From positions 1 to 8,936 of the forward strand of contig DBPK01000018.1 in the NCBI GenBank assembly GCA_002304835.1: a DNA stretch of 8,936 nucleotides, written 5' to 3'. Within the stretch, counting starts at the first letter, position 1. Each line of letters starts with the position of its first letter. Made by a program: the position numbers and the translations under genes. The stretch comes from Firmicutes bacterium UBA1422. Its GTDB lineage: Bacteria > Bacillota > Clostridia > Peptostreptococcales > Anaerovoracaceae. The notes below the pieces were generated by a model, which was given only the letters and a program-made list of their open reading frames with translations, had not been told where the DNA came from and did not search any database. Shown one piece after another: positions 1 through 5,839 of this stretch.

Positions 1-220
1 AGGATGCAAGCTGCTGGAAAATGTCGGGGAAGAAGAGCTTTTCCAGGTCGCCAAGGCTCTGTGCAAAAAGAACCGAATGGATTATATACTTGCCAATGAT
101 CTGGCAAAACTAAGGGCCGGCATTACTGCCAGATATCCCGTATCAAATGAAGGGTACGCCGGTCACAAACTGGATACGGCAAAGGATATATTTGATTTTG
201 TCAATGAGAAGCTCGGCTGA
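1..220 (+). CDS. coaB: Phosphopantothenate--cysteine ligase, C-terminal part (5' end outside window)
   Basis: Seventy-two codons are open from the left edge (frame from position 2) to a TGA at 218-220. CoaB joins 4'-phosphopantothenate to cysteine, using CTP in most bacteria, in cytoplasmic coenzyme A synthesis. The visible part begins GCKLLENV, continues with an acidic/leucine helix, and then has the diagnostic YILANDLAKL. This matches my recollection of the stand-alone streptococcal CoaB (GFKLL..., then LIIANDL). The segment before the stop (DTAKDIFDFVNEKLG) fits the family's C-terminal helix. The family is about 230 residues, so roughly the last third is seen. Whether a separate coaC lies upstream cannot be seen. 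A bifunctional CoaBC whose ligase half ends here is the main alternative. No terminator is visible between this gene and rmuC, so read-through is possible. Confidence 0.82.
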   Translation, partial: GCKLLENVGEEELFQVAKALCKKNRMDYILANDLAKLRAGITARYPVSNEGYAGHKLDTAKDIFDFVNEKLG

Positions 221-284
221 TCAATAATTATAAATGGACATCCATACGGGAGAAAGAATCGAAAATCAATAACGGGAGAAAAAA

Positions 285-1457
285 ATGGAGTATATTCTTA
301 TTGTGGGAACAGCACTAATAATAATCCTGGCTATAGTTATGCTGATGCAGCAGTCATCGGCCAAGGGAAGCCAGAGCGCCGCAGCTGAGGCGGCAGAAAA
401 AAGGCTGTCTGAAATGAGCAGGCAGCTTTCCGATATGGCCATGCAGAATGAACAGAAGCTGGAAAACATAAGGGCCACCATGGAAAGACGAATAACTTCC
501 ATGCAGGAAGACAATAACAGGCAACTTGAAAAAATGAGGAATACTGTTGATGAAAAGCTGCAGAAAACCCTTGAAGACCGTATAACAAAATCATTCCAGA
601 TAGTCAACGAAAGGCTTGAACAGGTATACAAGGGTCTCGGAGAGATGCAGAATCTGGCCATAGGCGTTGGAGATCTGAAAAAAGTGCTCTCCAATGTAAA
701 AACCAGGGGGATACTGGGTGAGATACAATTGGGAGCCATCCTGGAACAGATACTCTCAAATGAACAGTATGAAGAAAATGTCAGAACAAAAAGTTCCGGC
801 AGCGAAAGAGTTGAATTTGCCATCAAGCTTCCCGGAGACAATGATGATTTCGTATATTTACCAATAGATTCCAAGTTTCCCGCAGATGCCTATTCTTATC
901 TTGTGGATGCCTACGAAAGCGGAGATGCCAAGGCCATAGAAGAAGCGGGAAAGAGCCTTGAAGCGGCCATAAAAAAGTCAGCAAAAGATATACGCGAAAA
1001 ATATATAGAACCTCCTGCAACTACGGATTTTGCAGTAATGTTCCTGCCCTTTGAAGGCCTTTATGCAGAAGTTGTAAGAAGGGGCATGGTGGAGACCCTT
1101 CAGAATCTTTATAAAGTCAACATCGCAGGACCCACAACCATGGCAGCCCTGCTAAACAGCCTTCAGATGGGATTCAAGACCCTGGCCATACAGAAGCATT
1201 CAGGTGAAGTATGGGATATACTGGCAGCCGTGAAAACGGAATTCGGAAAATTCCAGGATGTTCTTGAAGCCACACAACAGAGGATCAACCAGGCCAATCA
1301 GGAGCTGGACAAGCTGGTGGGCACAAGGACAAGGACCATAAACAGAAAGCTTAAGGATGTATCGGGATTGGGAGAACGGGAAACCGTTTCCATACTCGGA
1401 TCAGACCATTCGGAAGCAATAAGCCTTCTGTCATCCGAAGATGACCGGGAGGAATAA
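285..1457 (+). CDS. rmuC: RmuC family DNA recombination protein
   Basis: The product is 390 aa, slightly short for RmuC (usually about 400-475). RmuC proteins are linked genetically to limiting inversions at short inverted repeats and are thought to have a restriction-nuclease-like core; the biochemical activity is not firmly established. Residues 4-21 are a hydrophobic N-terminal membrane segment. Residues about 30-120 are a charged, glutamine-rich coiled coil. The RmuC core runs from about 130 to 360: RGILGE (141-146), LPIDSKFP (192-199), FLPFEGLYAE (253-262), AGPTTMAALLNSL (281-293), QKHSGEVW (303-310) and RTRTINRKL (348-356). An acidic tail follows. The ATG at 285 has a GGGAG Shine-Dalgarno at 274-278. 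The same ACGGGAGAAA decamer also occurs 26 nt upstream. A weak promoter-like pair lies at 198-228 (TTGTCA, 19 nt, AATAAT), but I would not rely on it. The next gene starts 5 nt after the stop, and its ribosome binding site lies inside the rmuC 3' end. Confidence 0.93.
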   Translation: MEYILIVGTALIIILAIVMLMQQSSAKGSQSAAAEAAEKRLSEMSRQLSDMAMQNEQKLENIRATMERRITSMQEDNNRQLEKMRNTVDEKLQKTLEDRITKSFQIVNERLEQVYKGLGEMQNLAIGVGDLKKVLSNVKTRGILGEIQLGAILEQILSNEQYEENVRTKSSGSERVEFAIKLPGDNDDFVYLPIDSKFPADAYSYLVDAYESGDAKAIEEAGKSLEAAIKKSAKDIREKYIEPPATTDFAVMFLPFEGLYAEVVRRGMVETLQNLYKVNIAGPTTMAALLNSLQMGFKTLAIQKHSGEVWDILAAVKTEFGKFQDVLEATQQRINQANQELDKLVGTRTRTINRKLKDVSGLGERETVSILGSDHSEAISLLSSEDDREE

Positions 1458-1462
1458 ATAAA

Positions 1463-2152
1463 ATGAGCATTTTTGCTATAGCAGACCCCCATTTGTCTTT
1501 TTCTGAAAACATAGAAAAACCCATGGATGTTTTCGGTAACAAATGGAGCGGACATATCGAAAAACTTCAGAAAAACTGGAAAGCAACAGTAAGTGAAAAG
1601 GATACAGTCATAGTGGCGGGAGATATCTCATGGGCCATGAAGCTTACCGATGCGTTGCCGGATCTGGATTTTCTGGCAGCCCTTCCCGGAAGAAAAATAA
1701 TGATAAAGGGAAACCATGATCTGTGGTGGTCTGGAATAAACAAGCTGAACGGTCTTTATGAAAACATAGACTTTTTACAGAACAGCCATTTTGAAGCAGA
1801 AGACCATGCCATATGCGGAAGCCGCGGCTGGACCTGTCCCGGCGGCGGGGAGGATTTCACAAAAGAAGATGAAAAAATATACCGGAGAGAACTTCTGAGA
1901 CTGGAAATGTCATTGCAGTCAGCAACAGCCAAAGGATCAAAAAATATGATCGGCGCCATACATTTTCCTCCCACCAATGACAGGTTCGAGAGATCCGGAT
2001 TTACGGACCTTTTTGCCGGATACAGAGTGAAAACAGTAGTATACGGCCATCTGCACGGAGTCAATAATGGATTTGAAGGGGAAATAGACGGAGTGCAGTA
2101 TAGGATGGTAACAGTAGATCATACGAACTTTATGCCTATGAAACTTATTTAG
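1463..2152 (+). CDS. Calcineurin-like metallophosphoesterase (COG1768-like predicted phosphohydrolase)
   Basis: This 229-aa cytoplasmic protein has the full metallophosphoesterase motif set: ADPH (D8, H10), GDISW (D54), GNHDLWW (N84, H85), AIHFPP (H167) and GHLHG (H196, H198). These residues bind the two metal ions and the scissile phosphate in the superfamily. The GNHD-LWW sequence, the SRGW element at 120-123 and the HFPP element fit a conserved Firmicutes group annotated only as predicted phosphohydrolase. Its substrate is unknown to me. There is no signal peptide or extra domain. The ATG follows the rmuC stop by 5 nt, with GGGAGG at 1448-1453 as a well-spaced Shine-Dalgarno. deoB begins 9 nt after its stop, so co-transcription of rmuC, this gene and deoB is very likely. 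A nuclease, nucleotide phosphatase or phosphodiesterase role is possible; the neighbours do not decide between them. Confidence 0.88.
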   Translation: MSIFAIADPHLSFSENIEKPMDVFGNKWSGHIEKLQKNWKATVSEKDTVIVAGDISWAMKLTDALPDLDFLAALPGRKIMIKGNHDLWWSGINKLNGLYENIDFLQNSHFEAEDHAICGSRGWTCPGGGEDFTKEDEKIYRRELLRLEMSLQSATAKGSKNMIGAIHFPPTNDRFERSGFTDLFAGYRVKTVVYGHLHGVNNGFEGEIDGVQYRMVTVDHTNFMPMKLI

Positions 2153-2161
2153 GGTGAAAAA

Positions 2162-3340
2162 ATGATCAAAAGAGTGATAATAACAGTACTTGACAGCCTG
2201 GGGATAGGCGCCATGCCCGATGCCGCGGAATTCGGCGATGAAGGAGCAGATACCTTCGGACATATAATAAAAAAAAATCCCGACATAAATATCCCCAATC
2301 TCAAAAGATTGGGTTTTTGTAATATAAAGGGAGCGGCGGCAGGAGCCCTGGCAGCAAAAGATCCTCAGGGGTCTTTCTGCAGAATGGCAGAAAGATCCAA
2401 GGGTAAAGACACCATAACGGGACATTGGGAAATAGCCGGTATATATACCGAAAAACCCTTCAGAACTTTCCCGAAGGGCTTTCCAAGGGCATTCATAGAG
2501 GACTTCGAAAAAGCAATAGACACAGAAGTTCTGGGGAACTATGCCGCATCGGGAACAATAATAATAGAAGACCTGGGGCCGGAACACGAAAAGAGCGGAA
2601 GACCCATCGTATACACTTCAGCAGACAGTGTTTTTCAGATAGCTGCAAATACAGAGATAATACCCCTGGAAAAGCTTTATGAGATATGCATGATCGCCAG
2701 GAAGATGCTTACCGGAGATATGGCCTGCGGCAGGGTGATCGCAAGGCCTTATATAATAGAAAACGGCAAAAGAACAAGAACTGCCGACCGAAAAGACTAC
2801 GCTGTATCTCCGCCGGAAAAAACAATGCTGGATCTCATATCAACCTCCGGCAGAGAAGTGTATGCCATAGGAAAGATAAGTGATATATTCAACGGTCAGG
2901 GGATCACAGACTCTGTACATACAAAAAGCAATAAGGACGGAGTAGAAAAAACCATAGAAGCAATGAAAAAAGATATTGAAGGACTGATATTCACAAATCT
3001 TGTGGATTTCGATTCCAAATACGGACATCGTCGTGATGGAACGGGTTATTCCCATGCCATTGAAGAATTTGATGCGCTTCTGCCGGATATAATAAATTCA
3101 ATGAAGAAAGAAGACGTTCTTATCTTATGTGCCGATCACGGCAACGACCCTCTGCACAGCGGATGGGATCACACCAGAGAATACATTCCCTGTGTAATAT
3201 TCGGAGAAAACATAATCCGGGGGAAAGATCTGGGTACGAGGGATTCCTTTGCGGATATATGCGCAACGGTCACCCACATGCTGGGAAGCGAAAATACCGG
3301 TAACGGCAAGAGTTTTTACCCCTCTATCAAAGCAGGGTAG
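2162..3340 (+). CDS. deoB: Phosphopentomutase
   Basis: DeoB interconverts ribose-1-phosphate or deoxyribose-1-phosphate and the 5-phosphates in the cytoplasm, linking nucleoside phosphorolysis to the pentose phosphate pathway and deoxyribose-phosphate aldolase. It is a metal-dependent alkaline-phosphatase-superfamily enzyme. The 392-aa length is normal. By comparison with the Bacillus cereus enzyme, the residues are in place: D11 (VLDSLGIG), the phosphothreonine T84 (GKDTITGHWE), D155 (TSADSVFQIAA), D284 and H289 (VDFDSKYGHRRD), D325 and H326 (CADHGNDP) and H337 (WDHTREY). The enzyme should therefore be active. The ATG at 2162 is preceded by AGGGTGA at 2152-2158. A run of nine A's (2269-2277) lies inside the gene without breaking the frame. 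Its pathway partner pdp lies downstream, separated by a wall-peptidase gene. No terminator is visible after the stop. Confidence 0.97.
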   Translation: MIKRVIITVLDSLGIGAMPDAAEFGDEGADTFGHIIKKNPDINIPNLKRLGFCNIKGAAAGALAAKDPQGSFCRMAERSKGKDTITGHWEIAGIYTEKPFRTFPKGFPRAFIEDFEKAIDTEVLGNYAASGTIIIEDLGPEHEKSGRPIVYTSADSVFQIAANTEIIPLEKLYEICMIARKMLTGDMACGRVIARPYIIENGKRTRTADRKDYAVSPPEKTMLDLISTSGREVYAIGKISDIFNGQGITDSVHTKSNKDGVEKTIEAMKKDIEGLIFTNLVDFDSKYGHRRDGTGYSHAIEEFDALLPDIINSMKKEDVLILCADHGNDPLHSGWDHTREYIPCVIFGENIIRGKDLGTRDSFADICATVTHMLGSENTGNGKSFYPSIKAG

Positions 3341-3372
3341 GGAAGAGCAAAGGGAAAATATTACAAAAATGG

Positions 3373-3401
3373 TTGACATTGACTTTATGTTATGATATGG
3401 T
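3373..3401 (+). promoter_or_regulatory. Sigma-A type promoter with extended -10, upstream of the SH3b-NlpC/P60 gene
   Basis: A consensus -35 box, TTGACA (3373-3378), is followed after 17 nt by TATGGT (3396-3401), a 4/6 match to the -10 consensus. The TG at 3393-3394 sits exactly at the extended -10 position (TGnTATGGT). Transcription would start near 3408, giving a leader of about 38 nt before the ATG at 3446. This is the best promoter I can see in the window. It would let the envelope and pdp genes be transcribed independently of coaB-rmuC-deoB. TATGAT at 3391-3396 is a better -10 hexamer, but its spacer to the -35 would be only 12 nt. Confidence 0.68.
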
Positions 3402-3431
3402 TATTATAAGCCATATTGTTTTTATGTGCAT

Positions 3432-3437
3432 AAGGAG
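3432..3437 (+). promoter_or_regulatory. Ribosome binding site that fixes the NlpC/P60 start at ATG 3446
   Basis: AAGGAG ends 8 nt before the ATG at 3446, an ideal spacing. An in-frame GTG at 3437 would give three more residues, but it overlaps this Shine-Dalgarno and has no site of its own, so 3446 is preferred. Confidence 0.8.
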
Positions 3438-3445
3438 TGGATATC

Positions 3446-4441
3446 ATGAGTACTGCCGCAGGAAAAAGAATAGTCTTAATAACTTTCATGTTCATGGCCC
3501 TTTTCTGTTTATATGCAATTTTTGATGCAGAAGAGGTAAGCGCAGATACAACCACCAGATCCGGAGTTATCAAAAACGGCCCTCTTAATCTGAGAACAGG
3601 CCCGGGCACCGATTATTCGGCATCAGGCACTATTGCCAAAGGCAAAAAGGTAACAATAACGGCAACCACCAAAAGAAACGGCAGCACTTGGTACAAAATA
3701 AAATATAGGTCAAAGACCAGGTATGTTGCAGCAAAATACGTAAAAGCCGGCAAAACCATAACGATAACTTACAGCAAATCAAAAACGGCAGTAGTAAAGA
3801 ATGGCCCGCTCAACGTAAGGAGCGGCCCTTCCACCGGCAAAAAGAAACTGGGATCCCTGGCAAAGGGGAAGAAGGTTACGGTAAAAGCATTATGTAAAGT
3901 AAGTGGCAGTTACAGCTGGTATAAGATCACATATAAATCCAAAACAGCTTATGTATGTTCTTCATATATTAAAATCAAGACCGCAGTATCTTCTTCGGGA
4001 TCGGCCACCGGATCCGTCACCTATACAGGGACAAATGCACAAAAGGTCATAGCGTGTGCCGAGTCAAAGCTTGGCTGCGCCTATCAGTTGGGAGCGTCGG
4101 GACCGGATAAATTCGACTGCAGCGGTTTCGTATACTGGGTAATGAAAAACTGCGGTGCCCAGACATATATAGCGGCACCATCAACAGGCTTATGGAAGAC
4201 GACTTATGACAGTAAATATGCCGCATACAGCATCGGTACAGACTATACTGATGCTTTGCCAGGCGATATAGTAGTGTTTTCCACAAACGGCCGGATGTCA
4301 GGAATAACACATGTAGCTTTTTATTACGGAAACGGCAAGATAATACATGCCAGCAGTTCATCCACCGGTGTGTGTGTGAGCAGCATCACCGCATCCGCGG
4401 CCGGCAAGCCGATACTGGGTATAGTCAGGATAATCAAATAA
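3446..4441 (+). CDS. Secreted SH3b-SH3b-NlpC/P60 cell-wall peptidase
   Basis: The product is 331 aa. A basic N-terminus and hydrophobic stretch (about 7-26) form a signal peptide, with likely cleavage near VSA-D (about 33). Two bacterial SH3 domains follow at about 39-100 and 113-178, each with the NGPLN-(L/V)-R-(T/S)-GP motif and a WYKI..SKT core. A short Ser/Gly linker leads to an NlpC/P60 domain (about 196-331). It carries the catalytic cysteine in FDCSGFVYW (C225), a histidine in THVAFYYGNGK (H289) and a third polar residue at H301 (IIHASS). Family members cleave peptidoglycan stem peptides, commonly gamma-D-Glu to diamino acid or crosslink-adjacent bonds; the exact bond is not predictable here. 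The SH3b part is strongly basic. Cysteines 150 and 171 in the second SH3b could pair. The gene has its own promoter and lies 18 nt upstream of pdp, so the two are probably co-transcribed. A separation hydrolase or a growth or turnover enzyme are both possible. Confidence 0.9.
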   Translation: MSTAAGKRIVLITFMFMALFCLYAIFDAEEVSADTTTRSGVIKNGPLNLRTGPGTDYSASGTIAKGKKVTITATTKRNGSTWYKIKYRSKTRYVAAKYVKAGKTITITYSKSKTAVVKNGPLNVRSGPSTGKKKLGSLAKGKKVTVKALCKVSGSYSWYKITYKSKTAYVCSSYIKIKTAVSSSGSATGSVTYTGTNAQKVIACAESKLGCAYQLGASGPDKFDCSGFVYWVMKNCGAQTYIAAPSTGLWKTTYDSKYAAYSIGTDYTDALPGDIVVFSTNGRMSGITHVAFYYGNGKIIHASSSSTGVCVSSITASAAGKPILGIVRIIK

Positions 4442-4459
4442 GGCTTTTAGGATATATTT

Positions 4460-5767
4460 ATGGAAATGATCGGCATAATAGAAAAAAAACGGGACGGCAA
4501 AAAACTTCAGTCTTCCGATATCGAATATTTCATAAAAGGATATACAAAAGGCGATATCCCGGATTATCAGGCTTCAGCTTTCCTTATGGCATGTTATATA
4601 AGAGGGCTTGACAGAGAAGAAACCTTTCTGCTGACGGAAATAATGAGAGATACGGGCAAAAAAGCAGATCTTTCATCCATAGAGGGAATCAAAGTCGATA
4701 AGCACAGCACCGGTGGCGTGGGAGACAAAACGACTCTGATAACCGGGCCCCTGGCAGCCTCCCTGGGAGTGCCGGTGGCCAAAATGAGCGGAAGAAGTCT
4801 GGGATTCACCGGCGGGACAGTGGACAAAATGGAGTCCATACCGGGGATGAAGGTTTCACTGAAAGAAGAAGATTTCATCAGACAGGTAAATGAAAAAGGG
4901 ATCGCCGTGATAGGGCAGACCCCCGATATAGCCCCTGCCGACAAATTGATATATTCCCTTAGAGACGTAACGGGTACAGTTGATAATGCCAGCCTTATAA
5001 CAGCCAGTATCATGAGCAAAAAACTTGCTTTGGGAAGTGACGCCATCCTTTTGGACGTAAAATGCGGCAGCGGAGCATTTATGCAGGATTATGATGATGC
5101 ATGCGATCTGGCTAAAATGATGGTTTACATAGGAAATGCGGCGGGTAAAAGGACTGTCGCAGCAGTAACTGACATGGATCAGCCCCTGGGACATGCCATA
5201 GGAAACAGTATAGAAGTTATTGAGGCCATAGAAGTCCTTAAAGGAGAAGGTCCTGAGGATATAACCGAACTTTCCGTGACCCTGGCGGGGCTGATGGCAT
5301 ATATGGGAGAAAAAGCACCTTCCCCCGAAGAAGGCAAGCTTCTGGCAAAGGAAAAGTTATACGACGGAAAAGGTCTTGAAAAATTCAGGCAGTTCGTGGA
5401 AGCTCAGGGCGGAAACCCTGAAATAATTGAAAATTACATGCTTTTTCCACAGGCTAAACACAGTATCGACATATTGAGTGATAATAATGGATATATAGTA
5501 GGGATAGATGCCGATAAAACAGGTGAGGCTTCAAGGCATACGGGAGCCGGCCGGGAAGTAAAGGGACAGAAAATAGATCTTTCCGCAGGCATATACCTGC
5601 ATAAAAAGGTGGGAGATCAAGTAAAAGAAGGAGATATCCTGGCCACCCTGCAGGGAAACAGCAAAAAAAAGCTTCTGGTTTCAGCGGGTATCTGCAAAGA
5701 AGCTTTTCACATGGCAGGAAGCAGACCGGACAAAGAACTTCTTATAAGATCGATAATAGGCCTTTGA
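4460..5767 (+). CDS. pdp: Pyrimidine-nucleoside phosphorylase
   Basis: This cytoplasmic enzyme cleaves uridine, thymidine and deoxyuridine with phosphate to give the base and (deoxy)ribose-1-phosphate, the substrate of DeoB. The 435-aa length is normal. The thymidine/pyrimidine phosphorylase signature is intact at 110-125 (SGRSLGFTGGT then DKME). The phosphate-binding region VDKHSTGGVGDKT is at 79-91. The base-binding residues R168, S183 and K187 sit in LRDVTGT and TASIMSKK. K108 just before MSGR and the overall match are nearer to Bacillus-type PyNP than to E. coli DeoA, so broad pyrimidine specificity is inferred. The C-terminal alpha/beta domain ends in the usual HKKVGD-type segment (about 380-390), which resembles lipoyl-like folds. 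The start aligns with Bacillus enzymes beginning MRM; its Shine-Dalgarno (AGGA, 4448-4451) is modest. The gene begins 18 nt after the NlpC/P60 stop. No terminator is seen in the 72 nt after it. Confidence 0.95.
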   Translation: MEMIGIIEKKRDGKKLQSSDIEYFIKGYTKGDIPDYQASAFLMACYIRGLDREETFLLTEIMRDTGKKADLSSIEGIKVDKHSTGGVGDKTTLITGPLAASLGVPVAKMSGRSLGFTGGTVDKMESIPGMKVSLKEEDFIRQVNEKGIAVIGQTPDIAPADKLIYSLRDVTGTVDNASLITASIMSKKLALGSDAILLDVKCGSGAFMQDYDDACDLAKMMVYIGNAAGKRTVAAVTDMDQPLGHAIGNSIEVIEAIEVLKGEGPEDITELSVTLAGLMAYMGEKAPSPEEGKLLAKEKLYDGKGLEKFRQFVEAQGGNPEIIENYMLFPQAKHSIDILSDNNGYIVGIDADKTGEASRHTGAGREVKGQKIDLSAGIYLHKKVGDQVKEGDILATLQGNSKKKLLVSAGICKEAFHMAGSRPDKELLIRSIIGL

Positions 5768-5824
5768 TATCCATAAAAACGATTAAAATCCGGGGAGTAA
5801 GTTAGATTTATAAAGAAAATGACC

Positions 5825-5829
5825 GGGAG
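5825..5829 (+). promoter_or_regulatory. Ribosome binding site supporting the glucosaminidase start at ATG 5840
   Basis: GGGAG lies 10 nt before the ATG at 5840. The alternative in-frame ATG at 5819 has only an A-rich stretch before it; the nearest GGGGAG (5792-5797) is 21 nt away. Starting at 5840 also gives a cleaner signal peptide (MYKEKNNIIKR, then a hydrophobic core). Confidence 0.65.
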
Positions 5830-5839
5830 TGTTGAGCTG

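Noticed and set aside
198..228. Promoter-like pair upstream of rmuC (TTGTCA, 19-nt spacer, AATAAT)
   Set aside because: The spacer is long, the -35 lies inside coaB, and matches of this quality are expected by chance in DNA of this composition.
266..874. A 202-codon open frame on the minus strand inside rmuC
   Set aside because: It is antisense to a well-supported rmuC reading frame, is Ser/Phe/Leu/Cys-rich as expected from complementing Glu/Lys/Met-rich codons, and resembles no family I know.
1937..2587. A 216-codon open frame on the minus strand across the phosphoesterase-deoB junction
   Set aside because: It overlaps two genes with complete catalytic motifs and has Tyr/Cys/Phe-rich composition typical of a shadow frame.
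4594..5046. A 150-codon open frame on the minus strand inside pdp
   Set aside because: It is antisense to the conserved phosphorylase signature region; its openness follows from the codon bias of pdp.
4460..5767. Calling the phosphorylase gene deoA (thymidine-specific)
   Set aside because: The K108-MSGR context, N-terminal sequence and best recalled similarity are of the Bacillus pyrimidine-nucleoside phosphorylase type; thymidine specificity cannot be supported from the sequence.
5783..5813. Promoter-like pair before the glucosaminidase gene (TTAAAA, 19-nt spacer, TTATAA)
   Set aside because: The -35 match is poor and the spacer long; read-through from pdp explains expression more simply.
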